Both the position numbers and the translations under genes were made by a program. From Delftia acidovorans (GTDB taxonomy: Bacteria; Pseudomonadota; Gammaproteobacteria; Burkholderiales; Burkholderiaceae_C), in the NCBI GenBank assembly GCA_031286585.1, contig JAITUC010000011.1, positions 62,001 through 126,000 on the forward strand: a DNA stretch of 64,000 nucleotides, written 5' to 3'. Of this stretch, positions 37,883 to 46,716 are shown piece by piece. Under the pieces are notes generated by a model. The model worked only from the letters and a program-made list of their open reading frames with translations. It was not told where the DNA came from and did not search any database. Every line of letters begins with the position of its first letter. Positions within the stretch are counted from its first letter, which is position 1.

Positions 37883-38308
37883 ATGGAATATTCCACCATC
37901 TGGTGGCTAGTCGCCGGCGCCTTGGTCATCGCCGAGCTGCTGACCGGCAGCTTCTATCTGCTGATGCTGGCGCTGGGCGCCATCGTCGGCGCGCTGTGCG
38001 CGCATGCGGGCCTGGCGCCCATTGCACAGATCATCATCGCCGCCGCGCTGGGCAGCGCCTTCGTGCTGGCCTGCTATCTGGTGCGCCGCCGCCAGCCCAG
38101 CCGCCAGCCGGCATCGAGCAACCGCGATGTCAATCTCGACATAGGCGAGTACGTCATGGTCGAGCAATGGAATCCCGACGGCACGGCCCAGGTCCGCTAC
38201 CGTGGCGCCCAATGGACCGTGATCGGCCGCCCGGGCAACCTGCCCTCGGCCGGCATGCACCGCGTAGCCGAAGTCGTCGGCAACCGGCTGCTCGTGGACA
38301 AGCTCTGA
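37883..38308 (+). CDS. NfeD-like membrane protein
   Basis: Protein of 141 residues with two or three membrane helices in the first 75 residues (WWLVAGALVIAELLTGSFYLLMLALGAIVGAL). A C-terminal OB-fold domain follows (ARVRYRGAQWTVIGR-like QVRYRGAQWTVIGRPG). NfeD proteins pair with stomatin-type proteins, and one is encoded 100 bases downstream. AAGGGAG precedes the start. Probably part of a membrane microdomain complex. Confidence 0.87.
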   Translation: MEYSTIWWLVAGALVIAELLTGSFYLLMLALGAIVGALCAHAGLAPIAQIIIAAALGSAFVLACYLVRRRQPSRQPASSNRDVNLDIGEYVMVEQWNPDGTAQVRYRGAQWTVIGRPGNLPSAGMHRVAEVVGNRLLVDKL

Positions 38309-38408
38309 GCCACCGCCCCGCCTCTTGCGCACACCCGGGGATGCAGTCCTCGCGCCCCTTCGCCTCACCCTCTTGTTTCACCGAATGCCCTCCGGGCTTG
38401 GAGACACC

Positions 38409-39326
38409 ATGGAAATCGCCATCGTCGTCGCCGTCATCGCGGCCATCTTCATCGCACGCTCCGTCAAGGTCGTGCCCCAGCAGCACGCCTGGGTCAAGGA
38501 ACGCCTTGGCAAGTACGCCGGCACGCTCACGCCGGGCCTGAACTTCCTCGTGCCCTTCGTGGACCGCGTCGCCTACAAGCACAGCCTCAAGGAAATCCCG
38601 CTGGATGTGCCCAGCCAGGTCTGCATCACGCGCGACAACACCCAGCTGCAGGTGGACGGCATCCTCTACTTCCAGGTCACCGATCCCATGCGCGCCAGCT
38701 ACGGCTCGTCCAACTACATCATGGCCGTCACCCAGCTGGCCCAGACCTCGCTGCGCAGCGTGATCGGCAAGCTCGAACTGGACAAGACCTTCGAGGAGCG
38801 CGACATGATCAACGCCCAGGTCGTCTCGGCCATCGACGAGGCCGCGCTCAATTGGGGCGTGAAGGTGCTGCGCTATGAAATCAAGGACCTGACTCCGCCC
38901 GCCGAAATCCTGCGCTCCATGCAGGCCCAGATCACGGCCGAGCGCGAAAAGCGCGCCCTGATCGCCGCGTCCGAAGGCCGCCGCCAGGAACAGATCAACA
39001 TCGCCACCGGCGAGCGCGAAGCCTTCATCGCACGCTCCGAAGGCGAGAAGCAGGCCGTCATCAACAAGGCCCAGGGCGAGGCCGAATCCATCAAGGCCGT
39101 GGCCGACGCCACGGCCCAGGCCATCGAACGCGTGGCCAACGCCATCCGCCAGCCCGGCGGCGAGCAGGCCGTGCAGCTCAAGGTGGCCGAAAAGGCCGTC
39201 GAGGCCTACAGCCAGGTGGCCTCGGACGCCACCACCACCTTGATCGTTCCCAGCAACATGACCGAGGTATCGAGCCTGATCACCTCGGCCATGAAGATGA
39301 TCCAGACCGGGCAGCGCACCAGCTGA
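38409..39326 (+). CDS. SPFH/stomatin-family protein (QmcA-like)
   Basis: Protein of 305 residues with an N-terminal membrane anchor (residues 2-18). The SPFH domain (about 20-190) begins with VVPQQHAWVKERLGKYAGTL and includes DNTQLQVDGILYFQV. A long Ala/Glu-rich coiled coil (about 190-260) follows, which drives oligomer rings. Such proteins organise membrane domains and often regulate FtsH-type proteases. It forms a conserved pair with the NfeD gene upstream. The start at 38409 follows GGAG. Confidence 0.92.
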   Translation: MEIAIVVAVIAAIFIARSVKVVPQQHAWVKERLGKYAGTLTPGLNFLVPFVDRVAYKHSLKEIPLDVPSQVCITRDNTQLQVDGILYFQVTDPMRASYGSSNYIMAVTQLAQTSLRSVIGKLELDKTFEERDMINAQVVSAIDEAALNWGVKVLRYEIKDLTPPAEILRSMQAQITAEREKRALIAASEGRRQEQINIATGEREAFIARSEGEKQAVINKAQGEAESIKAVADATAQAIERVANAIRQPGGEQAVQLKVAEKAVEAYSQVASDATTTLIVPSNMTEVSSLITSAMKMIQTGQRTS

Positions 39327-39348
39327 GCCGGGCCTGCACGCCACGAAG

Positions 39349-39372
39349 AACGGGCCATCGCGGCCCGTTTTT
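39349..39372. terminator. Intrinsic terminator after the stomatin gene
   Basis: ACGGGCC-ATCGC-GGCCCGT followed by T residues. It ends at the stop codon of the convergent tautomerase gene. Confidence 0.8.
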
Positions 39373-39776
39373 CATTGCGCGCCGGTCTGCTGCACCAGCG
39401 CCATGGCGAAGCGCCCATGGCCCACGGACCAGTCCGAGTAGTCGTTCTCATGCATGAAGATGAACACATCGGCCGGCGCAACCCCGGCCCCCTCGTGCAG
39501 GTTGCGCGCAATGGCCGCATACAAGGCCTTCTTCATCGCGTCGCTGCGCCCGCGCCGCATGGTGATCTCGACCACCACTACCGCATCCGAACGTGCCACC
39601 CCGTTGAAACTGCGGCTGAACGCGAACTGCCCTGGTGCGTACGAGTGCACCATGTTGAACAGCTCGTCCTCGGGCATGCCAATGCCTTGCACCAGCGCCC
39701 GGTGGATGCCCTGCACGACGGCATCGCGCTGGGAAGTGGAGGTGGACTGGGGCAGATAGGTGTGGACGAAGGGCAT
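39372..39776 (-). CDS. Tautomerase-superfamily protein
   Basis: Protein of 134 residues starting MPFVHTYL, so processing would expose the catalytic N-terminal proline of the 4-oxalocrotonate tautomerase superfamily. Two-repeat length (about 130) fits the fused or cis-CaaD/MSAD-like branch. The FVIFMHENDYSDWS-like segment near 105 (DVFIFMHENDYSDWSVG) is typical of that group. It is divergent from a LysR gene that probably controls it. Substrate unknown. Confidence 0.85.
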   Translation of the reverse strand: MPFVHTYLPQSTSTSQRDAVVQGIHRALVQGIGMPEDELFNMVHSYAPGQFAFSRSFNGVARSDAVVVVEITMRRGRSDAMKKALYAAIARNLHEGAGVAPADVFIFMHENDYSDWSVGHGRFAMALVQQTGAQ

Positions 39777-39936
39777 GGTGCTATGTGCTATGGGATCGAA
39801 TGGAGAGGGAGAGTCCGGCCAGAATCCACGCAGGATTGCCGGCCGAAGCGGCAAATCTATCCACCGGCCCATTGCCTGAAAAGCGATGATTTGGCCGGTT
39901 CTATGTACCTGGAACTCACATAGCCACCACCCGACC

Positions 39937-40905
39937 ATGACCCAACGCCTGCCACCGCTGGCCGCCCTGCGCGCCTTTGAAGCTGCCGCACGCCTGGGCC
40001 GCATGACGGCGGCGGCAGACGAGCTGTGCGTCTCGCCCGGCGCCGTCAGCCGTCAGGTACGGCAACTGGAGCAGCACCTGGGCCTGGCGCTGTTCGCGGG
40101 CACCAAGGCCCGTCCCACGCTCACTGCGGCGGCGCGCACCCTGCAGCCCGCGCTCACCCAGGCATTCCAGCAGATCCAGGACGCGGTGCGCAGCCTGGGC
40201 GACGCCCACGAAGGCCCGCTGGACGTGGCCTGCTTCAGCACCTTCACCGTCAAATGGCTGATCCCACGGCTGTTCGACTTCCACGCGCACCACCCCGGCA
40301 TCGAGGTGCGCCTGCGCACCACGGACACCGGCACCGACGCCGCACGCGAAGGCTGCGACCTGCTCATCACGGCCATCCCCACCGACCACGGCAACAGCGG
40401 CCAGGCCATTGCAGACGAAGAGACGGCCCTGCCGCTTTTCGACGAATACCTGGGCCCCGTGATGTCCCCCGCAATGGCCGGGCTTGTCGCGCGGCCCCAG
40501 GACCTGGCCAGCCTCCCCCTGCTGCACACGCGCGGCCGGCGCAATGCCTGGGACCTGTGGGCCGCCTCCATGGACATGGCTGCGCCCGCGGCGGCCGGCC
40601 CCGTCTACGAGCACTACTACTTCACGCTGGAAGCCGCGCTGCGCGGCCTGGGTGCGGCCGTCGCCCCCTGGCACCTGGTGATGGACGACGTGCAGGCCGG
40701 CCGCCTGCTGGCACCCTTCGGCTTCACGGCCTCCGGCTACCGCTACCTGGCCCTGCGCCGCAGCACTGCCGCGCCTGCCCGGCTCGACATCCTGTGCGCG
40801 TGGCTGCAGGCACAGGTGCAGGCCATGCCGCAAGTGCCAGCCGTCCAAGGCGTGCCGATCACGCTGGCAGGAAACTTCGCCGCCACCCCCAAAAAACGAT
40901 GCTAG
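39937..40905 (+). CDS. LysR family regulator (GcvA-like)
   Basis: Protein of 322 residues. The helix-turn-helix, PLAALRAFEAAARLGRMTAA to GAVSRQVRQLEQHLG, has the pattern of the GcvA/AmpR subgroup, and the effector domain includes TVKWLIPRLFDFHAHHPGIEVRL. It is divergent from the tautomerase gene. Its TAG stop forms part of the -10 element of the following tRNA-Ser gene. Confidence 0.9.
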   Translation: MTQRLPPLAALRAFEAAARLGRMTAAADELCVSPGAVSRQVRQLEQHLGLALFAGTKARPTLTAAARTLQPALTQAFQQIQDAVRSLGDAHEGPLDVACFSTFTVKWLIPRLFDFHAHHPGIEVRLRTTDTGTDAAREGCDLLITAIPTDHGNSGQAIADEETALPLFDEYLGPVMSPAMAGLVARPQDLASLPLLHTRGRRNAWDLWAASMDMAAPAAAGPVYEHYYFTLEAALRGLGAAVAPWHLVMDDVQAGRLLAPFGFTASGYRYLALRRSTAAPARLDILCAWLQAQVQAMPQVPAVQGVPITLAGNFAATPKKRC

Positions 40906-40908
40906 AAT
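40900..40908 (+). promoter_or_regulatory. Extended -10 promoter of tRNA-Ser copy 1
   Basis: TGC-TAGAAT is an extended -10 element 10 bases before the mature tRNA. It overlaps the LysR stop codon. The second tRNA copy has the almost identical TGC-TACAAT at the same distance. No good -35 is seen, as expected for extended -10 promoters. Confidence 0.6.
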
Positions 40909-40918
40909 CGCGGTCTTC

Positions 40919-41009
<91 letters not shown>

Positions 41010-41017
41010 AATGATCT

Positions 41018-41050
41018 AAGCCCTTGATTGATTCGATCAAGGGCTTTCTT
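41018..41050 (+). terminator. Terminator of tRNA-Ser copy 1
   Basis: AAGCCCTTGAT and ATCAAGGGCTT form a perfect 11-bp stem over a 7-base loop, followed by a T-rich tract. Confidence 0.85.
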
Positions 41051-41142
41051 CTTTGCGCAGCGTGACCACACGTCAGGCATCGGGCGAACCCGCTGCTGAT
41101 CGCAGCGGGTTCGATTCAACAGGCCTGCCGTCCGGCCCAGGC

Positions 41143-42210
41143 CTACCTGAGCCGTGGCTGCACGATGATCTTCACCGCCGATTCGTTGTTGTGAATCAGC
41201 GTGTCAAAGCCCTGCGCCACCAGGTCATCGAGCTGGATGCGCTGGGTGATGAAGGGCTCGAGGTTGATCTTGCCCTCCTCGACCAGCTTGATGGTTTCCT
41301 GGTGGTCGTTGCAGTAGGCGATGGTGCCGCGCACGTCCAGCTCCTTCATGACCACGCTGTGCACGTTGATGGTGGCCGGATGGCTCCAGATGGACACGAT
41401 CACCACCACGCCCGTGGCCTTCGTGACGGCCACCAGCGTGTCCAGCACCTTGTTCACGCTGGAACATTCGAACGACACATCCACGCCCTTGCCGCCGGTG
41501 AGCTTCATCACCTCGGCCACCACGTCCACTTCGGAGGGGTCGAGGATGTGATCGGCTACGCCGGATTCACGCGCCTTCTGCTTGCGCTTGGCGCTCAGTT
41601 CGGTGATGACCACCGTCAGGCCTTTGGCCTTCAGGATGGCGGACAGCAGCAGGCCGATGGGACCTGCGCCGCCGACCAGCGCCACATCGCCCGCCTTGGC
41701 TCCGCTGCGGGTGTAGGCATGGTGGCCCACGGACAGCGGCTCGATCAGCGCGGCCTGGTCCAGTGGAATGGCATTGGAGATCGGGTGCACCCAGCGGCGC
41801 TTGACCGCAATGCGCTCGGACAGCCCGCCGCCGCGCCCGCCCAGGCCGATGAAATTCATGTCCTTGGACAGGTGGTAGTGGTCGCCCGGCCCCGTGGGCA
41901 CGTCGTCGGCCACGATGTAGGGCTCCACCACGACGTGCTGGCCGACCTGGATATCGTCGACGCCCGCGCCCACGGCGTACACCACGCCGGAGAACTCGTG
42001 CCCCATGGTGACGGGCGCGGACTCGCCCGAGATGGGGTGCGGATGGCCGCAGGGCGGGATGAAGATGGGCCCTTCCATGAACTCATGCAAATCCGTGCCG
42101 CAGATGCCGCACCAGGCCACCTCGATGCCCACGGTGCCGGGCTCCACCACGGGTTCGGGGATGTCTTCGATGCGGATGTCGCCCCGGTCGTAGAAACGTG
42201 CTGCTTTCAT
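41143..42210 (-). CDS. Zinc-type alcohol dehydrogenase, 2,3-butanediol dehydrogenase-like
   Basis: MDR-family protein of 355 residues. Catalytic zinc residues are seen in WCGICGTDLH (Cys37) and GHEFSGV (His71, Glu72). The Rossmann motif is VALVGGAGPIGLLL. The four-cysteine lobe for structural zinc is absent and replaced by VADDVPTGPGDHYHLSKDMN, a trait of the butanediol/acetoin dehydrogenase branch. It interconverts vicinal diols and alpha-hydroxyketones with NAD. It follows the monooxygenase gene by 69 bases and is probably in the same sigma-54-driven unit. Confidence 0.88.
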   Translation of the reverse strand: MKAARFYDRGDIRIEDIPEPVVEPGTVGIEVAWCGICGTDLHEFMEGPIFIPPCGHPHPISGESAPVTMGHEFSGVVYAVGAGVDDIQVGQHVVVEPYIVADDVPTGPGDHYHLSKDMNFIGLGGRGGGLSERIAVKRRWVHPISNAIPLDQAALIEPLSVGHHAYTRSGAKAGDVALVGGAGPIGLLLSAILKAKGLTVVITELSAKRKQKARESGVADHILDPSEVDVVAEVMKLTGGKGVDVSFECSSVNKVLDTLVAVTKATGVVVIVSIWSHPATINVHSVVMKELDVRGTIAYCNDHQETIKLVEEGKINLEPFITQRIQLDDLVAQGFDTLIHNNESAVKIIVQPRLR

Positions 42211-42279
42211 GATTGAACTTTCTGGTTGGCAAGACTGGGTTGGCGGGCGGCACAGCCGCCCCATGGCGATTATTCGGCC

Positions 42280-44082
42280 TTACCGCAGGTGATGAACTTG
42301 CTGCAGGTCATAGACACGCACCGGCAGGCCTTCCTGCCGCGCCTTGAGCTGCAGCGCCAGGTACAGCGAGTAGTGGCGCGACTGGTGCAGGTTGCCGCCG
42401 TGGAACCACAGCGCCTCTTGCTGCGTGGGCTTCCACATGTTGCGCTGCTCGCCTTCCCACGGTCCCGGGTCCTTGGTGGTGTCCGAGCCCAGGCCCCAGA
42501 CCTTGCCCACCTTGTCCGCCACCTCCTGGCTGATGAGGTCGGCCACCCAGCCGTTCATGGAGCCATAGCCGGTCGCGTAGACCACCAGGTCCGCCGGCAG
42601 CTCGGTGCCATCGGCCAGCACCACCGCGTTTTCCGACAGGTGGCTGATCTGCTTGCCCGCCTGCAGCTTGATGCTGCCGTCGATCACCAGATCGCAGGCT
42701 CCCACGTCGATGTAGTAGCCCGATGCGCGGCGCAGGTACTTCATGAAAAGGCCCGAGTCGTCATCCCCGAAGTCCAGCATGAAGCCGGTCGCCTCCAGCT
42801 TGCGATAGAACTCTGCATCGCGCTCGCGGATGCGGTCGTACACCGGCACCTGGAAGTCGGCCATGATGCGGTAGGGCAGCGAGGCGAAGATCAGATCCGC
42901 CTTCCTGGTCGTCACGCCGCTGGCCACGGCGCGCTCCGAATACAGGTCGCCCAGGCCGATGTCCATCAGCGAGTCGGAGCGCACGATGTGCGTGGACGAG
43001 CGCTGCACCATGGTCACATCGGCGCCATGCTCCCACAGGGCTGCGCAGATGTCGTGCGCTGAATTGTTGGCGCCGATCACCACCACCTTCTTGCCCGCGT
43101 AGGCGTCCGGTCCATGGTGCTGGGACGAGTGCTGCTGTTCGCCCTTGAAGATGTCCTGGCCCTTGATCTTGGGCACATTCGCCTTGCCCGACATGCCGGT
43201 GGCGAACACCACATGCCTGGGGCGCAGCACCTGCGTCTCGCCATTGCGCTGCACGGTGACTTCCCATTCCTTCCTGTCCTCATCGAAGCGGGCATTCAGG
43301 CAATCGGTGGACGGCCAGTAATTGACCTCCATCACCTTGGTGTACATCTCCAGCCAGTCGCCGATCTTGTCCTTGGGCGCGAACACGGGCCAGTTGTCCG
43401 GGAACGGCATGTAAGGCAGGTGGTCGTACCAGACCGGGTCGTGCAGGCACAGCGATTTATAGCGATTGCGCCACTGGTCGCCAGGGCGCGCCTGGCGGTC
43501 GATGACGATGTGCGATACCCCCAGCTGGCGCAGCCGCGCACCCAGCGCGATGCCGCCCTGGCCGCCGCCGATGACGAGCACGAAAGGCTGCCTGTCGCGA
43601 CCCAGCTCTTGGGCCTCCTGCTGGCGGCGCTCCAGCCAGGTCTGGCGGCCGCGCCGGATGCCGTGCTCGGCCCCCATGGGGCGGCGCGTTCCCAAGGGTT
43701 CCTCATGCCCCTTGAGCTCCTGGGCGGCCGTCAGCAGCGTCCAGATGCGCCCGTCCCTGATGCGCACATGGCCGCCGCCGCGCGCATGGCGCGTATCGAT
43801 CACGATCCAGGCGGACACCACGCCATCGGCCTCCTCCACCGCCTCGCGCTCGTCCAGCGAAAAGCGCACGGGCGCCGCGGCGTCCAGCTGCGCCGCCAGC
43901 ATGTCGGCGATCTGGCTGCGCCCTTCCATGGTCTTGATATTCCAGGTCAGCAGCACCAGGTCGCGCCAGTAGCATTCGTCGGCGAACAGGCGGCTGGCGG
44001 CCGCGAAGTCGCGATCTCCCAGGGCATGGTTGAGTTGGTCAAGCAGCGCCTTGGCGCGGGCGCAGGCTGTCGTATCGGTCAT
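42280..44082 (-). CDS. Flavin-containing monooxygenase with N-terminal SnoaL-like domain
   Basis: Protein of 600 residues. Residues 1-125 look like a SnoaL/NTF2 fold (DRDFAAASRLFADECYWRDL, DGRIWTLLTAAQEL). The FAD Rossmann motif VIGGGQGGIALGARL is near 170. IFKGEQQHSSQH near 311 resembles the FxGxxxHxxx fingerprint of class B monooxygenases. The NADPH motif VVVIGANNSAHDI is near 333. The C-terminal LPADLVVYATGYGSMNGWVADL is typical of this group. It should insert one oxygen from O2 using NADPH; substrate unknown. AAGGAG precedes the start, and a sigma-54 promoter lies about 60 bases upstream. It is divergent from an AcoR-type activator. Confidence 0.9.
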   Translation of the reverse strand: MTDTTACARAKALLDQLNHALGDRDFAAASRLFADECYWRDLVLLTWNIKTMEGRSQIADMLAAQLDAAAPVRFSLDEREAVEEADGVVSAWIVIDTRHARGGGHVRIRDGRIWTLLTAAQELKGHEEPLGTRRPMGAEHGIRRGRQTWLERRQQEAQELGRDRQPFVLVIGGGQGGIALGARLRQLGVSHIVIDRQARPGDQWRNRYKSLCLHDPVWYDHLPYMPFPDNWPVFAPKDKIGDWLEMYTKVMEVNYWPSTDCLNARFDEDRKEWEVTVQRNGETQVLRPRHVVFATGMSGKANVPKIKGQDIFKGEQQHSSQHHGPDAYAGKKVVVIGANNSAHDICAALWEHGADVTMVQRSSTHIVRSDSLMDIGLGDLYSERAVASGVTTRKADLIFASLPYRIMADFQVPVYDRIRERDAEFYRKLEATGFMLDFGDDDSGLFMKYLRRASGYYIDVGACDLVIDGSIKLQAGKQISHLSENAVVLADGTELPADLVVYATGYGSMNGWVADLISQEVADKVGKVWGLGSDTTKDPGPWEGEQRNMWKPTQQEALWFHGGNLHQSRHYSLYLALQLKARQEGLPVRVYDLQQVHHLR

Positions 44083-44137
44083 GTTGTCTCCTTGATGCGG
44101 TCACGCCCGCTGGTTTTTCTTCGGGCAGGCACTCTTA

Positions 44138-44153
44138 CGCAATCACCATGCCA
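44138..44153 (-). promoter_or_regulatory. Sigma-54 promoter of the monooxygenase operon
   Basis: Minus-strand TGGCATG-GTGA-TTGC matches the -24/-12 consensus TGGCAYR-N4-TTGC with exact spacing. Transcription would start near 44127, giving a leader of about 45 bases. The divergent gene encodes a sigma-54-dependent activator. Confidence 0.85.
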
Positions 44154-44255
44154 GGCAGGCCCGGTGGCAGGATGCGCCAGGCAAATCAAAGGCTTGCCTG
44201 CGAGCCTCCCGTACAAACCCTGCGCCTTGTGCCCCGCTGCCCGGCGTTGCCGCCC

Positions 44256-44290
44256 GCGACAGGTGGGGCAGCCATGCGACACCTGTCGCA
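44256..44290. promoter_or_regulatory. Enhancer (UAS) candidates for the AcoR-like activator
   Basis: TGCGACA-CC-TGTCGCA (44275-44290) is a perfect 7-bp dyad. GCGACAGGTG at 44256-44265 is a further half site, itself the exact reverse complement of CACCTGTCGC at 44280-44289. They lie about 130-165 bases upstream of the predicted sigma-54 start, the normal enhancer distance. The remaining part of this 319-base gap has no gene. Confidence 0.75.
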
Positions 44291-44401
44291 CCCGGCGTGC
44301 TGCAGCGCAGCAGGGGCAGTGGGTAAGTCTTGATTGGCGCTGCACCGCACAGGGCACAGAATCGTCTGCGGCACGTTCCAAGCCCGCATCGACTCCACGC
44401 C

Positions 44402-46351
44402 ATGCCCCTGCAGTCCTACGCCTCGCACATCCAGGAAATCGAAGCCTTCGGCCTGGGCTACTCCCACCGCGGCCAAGAGCGCGACCGCGCCGTGCTGCGC
44501 AGCTGGCGCCGCTGCATCGACTCCCACCGGCTCGACCCGGCGCATACCAGCGAAGCCCACATCGTCACCGACGGCCAGTTGCGCGCGCACCGCGAGGAAT
44601 CCGAGCCGCTGATCCACATCGCCCGCCATGCGCTGGAGCGGCTGTACCAGCAGCTCAAGGGCCTGGACTACGTGCTGCTGCTGGCAGACCGGCACGGCGT
44701 GGCCGTGGACTTCCTGGGGCATGAGGCCGACGCTGGCGACCTGCGCCGCGCTGGCCTGTACCTGGGCGCGCAGTGGCGTGAAGACCATTCGGGCACCTCC
44801 GCCGTGGGGGCCTGCCTGGAAACGGGCGAAGCGCTGACCGTGCACCAGAGCGACCATTTCGACTTCACCCACACCAGCCTGTCCTGCACGGCCGCGCCCA
44901 TCTACGACATGCACGGCGAACTCGCGGCGGTGCTGGACCTGTCGCTGCTGCGCTCTCCCGCCGAGCGGGCCAGCCAGAACCTGGCGCTGAACCTCGTCGT
45001 GGCCGCCGCGCGGCGCGTGGAGCAGGCCAACCTGATGGCCCAGTCCGGCCAGGACTGGGTACTGCGCCTGGCCCAGTCGCCCGATTTCCTCGACGTCGAT
45101 CCCGATGCCTCCATCAGCGTGGACGCACGGGGCCGCATCCGCGCCATGACCCACGCAGGCGCCCGCCTGCTGGTGGCCGCCGCGCAGCTGGACTGGCGCC
45201 AGCGCCAGAAGCTCATCGGCCAGCCGCTGGAGCGCTTCTTCGACGTGGACCTGCGCCACCTGCCCGAGCTGCGCCGCCATCGCCCGGCGCAGGAGCGCAT
45301 CATCCGCGCCCGCGACGGAAGCATCCTCTTCGCCCATGCCATGGAGCCGCAGCGCCCGACGCGCCGCCTGCGCACCCAGGCAACGCCGGCGCAGCCCCCG
45401 CTGCCTGCAGCGCTGCAGGCGCTGGACACGGGGGATGCCAAGCTGCAGGCGCTGCTGCGCAAGGCCGCCCGGCTCGCGCCGCAAACGCTGCCCATCCTGG
45501 TGCAGGGGGAGACCGGCGCAGGCAAGGAATACCTGGGCCGCGCGCTGCATGCCTGCAGCGGCCGCAGCGGCGCCTTCGTCGCCATCAACTGCGCGGCCAT
45601 TCCCGAGGCGCTGCTGGAAAGCGAGCTGTTCGGCTACCTGCCAGGCACCTGGACCGGCGGCGCCAGCAAGGGCCGCGAGGGCCTGATCGCCGCGGCACAC
45701 GAAGGCACGCTGTTCCTCGACGAGATCGGCGATATGCCCCTGGCCCTGCAAGCCAAGCTGCTGCGGGTCCTGTCCGAATCAGAAATCACGCCGCTGGGCG
45801 CCCGCGCGCCACGGGCGGTGTCCGTTCGCGTCATCTCGGCCTCGCACCGGCCGCTGGCCGAACTGGTGCGGCGCGGCAGCTTCCGCGAAGACCTGCTTTA
45901 CCGCCTCAATGCCGCCGAGCTGCAACTGCCCGCGCTGCGCCAGCGCAGCGACCTGCAGGCCATTGCCGACCAGATGCTGTCCGCCCTGGGCAGCCATCTG
46001 CACCTGGGCGATGCGGCCCGCGCCCTGCTCGCCGCGCACGCATGGCCCGGCAACCTGCGCGAGCTGCACAACGCGCTGCGCTACGCCGCAGCCCTGTGCG
46101 GGCACGATGGCGACGGCAGCATCGAGCCCGACCACCTGCCCGACGCGCTGCGCGGCGCCCCGCCCTGCACCGCCGCCCTGGCCAGCAACACCGGCGAGCC
46201 TGCCGCACAGGCGCTGGAGCAACTGCTTGAACAATGCCAGGGCAACGTCTCCGAGGCCGCGCGCCAGCTCGGAGTCAGCCGCTCCACCATCCACCGCCGC
46301 ATCCAGCAGCTGCAGCTTGGCGTGCGGCATGCCCAATGGCGAGGGCCATAG
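44402..46351 (+). CDS. Sigma-54-dependent transcriptional activator, AcoR type
   Basis: Protein of 649 residues. A GAF sensor domain covers about 70-210 (HSGTSAVGACLETGEAL), a PAS-like segment about 230-320, and the AAA+ domain about 340-560. The latter has Walker A GETGAGKE (369-376) and Walker B GTLFLDEIGD. A Fis-type helix-turn-helix ends the protein (NVSEAARQLGVSRSTIHRRI). The sigma-54 contact loop, normally GAFTGA, reads GTWTGG (415-420), so the key threonine is kept but phenylalanine is tryptophan. It is divergent from the monooxygenase-dehydrogenase genes, which have a sigma-54 promoter, and is their likely activator. The start at 44402 is chosen over the further upstream ATG at 44330. 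Confidence 0.92.
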   Translation: MPLQSYASHIQEIEAFGLGYSHRGQERDRAVLRSWRRCIDSHRLDPAHTSEAHIVTDGQLRAHREESEPLIHIARHALERLYQQLKGLDYVLLLADRHGVAVDFLGHEADAGDLRRAGLYLGAQWREDHSGTSAVGACLETGEALTVHQSDHFDFTHTSLSCTAAPIYDMHGELAAVLDLSLLRSPAERASQNLALNLVVAAARRVEQANLMAQSGQDWVLRLAQSPDFLDVDPDASISVDARGRIRAMTHAGARLLVAAAQLDWRQRQKLIGQPLERFFDVDLRHLPELRRHRPAQERIIRARDGSILFAHAMEPQRPTRRLRTQATPAQPPLPAALQALDTGDAKLQALLRKAARLAPQTLPILVQGETGAGKEYLGRALHACSGRSGAFVAINCAAIPEALLESELFGYLPGTWTGGASKGREGLIAAAHEGTLFLDEIGDMPLALQAKLLRVLSESEITPLGARAPRAVSVRVISASHRPLAELVRRGSFREDLLYRLNAAELQLPALRQRSDLQAIADQMLSALGSHLHLGDAARALLAAHAWPGNLRELHNALRYAAALCGHDGDGSIEPDHLPDALRGAPPCTAALASNTGEPAAQALEQLLEQCQGNVSEAARQLGVSRSTIHRRIQQLQLGVRHAQWRGP

Positions 46352-46458
46352 CACCGAGCGGCGACCGGGAATCCCGAGGCATCGCTGACACGGTGTTACA
46401 GCAGTGGCCGCATTCGCCGTTAGATTGGCGCGTTTCGTCCATTGCAGCCCTAGAAAAG

Positions 46459-46581
46459 ATGAAACCCAAGATCAACTTCATTGAACGCGAGCGCCTGTTC
46501 CGGCGGGAACTGAAACGGCGAAAGGTCAGGTTCCTGCCCATGCAGGTATTGCGCCGGCTGTTCGAGAAGGCAGGTGTCTGA
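46459..46581 (+). CDS. Possible small basic protein
   Basis: Reading frame of 40 residues, MKPKINFIERERLFRRELKR onward, with 14 Arg/Lys residues and amphipathic helical character. A weak purine-rich AGAAAAG precedes the ATG. It lies between the AcoR-like gene and the zinc-ribbon gene. No family is recognised; it may be a true small protein or chance. Confidence 0.35.
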   Translation: MKPKINFIERERLFRRELKRRKVRFLPMQVLRRLFEKAGV

Positions 46582-46716
46582 GCCCTCCCCCACGGCTGCA
46601 ACAACTGGAGCAGGTCTGGCTGCGCATACAGCCTGGTCAAACCCGCCGCATTCAGCGCTACACTGCCCGGCTCGCTGCCCATGGGCGATGCAATGAATAC
46701 GGCCGGGTGACTTGGC

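Noticed and set aside
35475-37910. 811-codon plus-strand frame opposite the decarboxylase
   Set aside because: Shadow of a conserved PLP enzyme; no recognisable fold.
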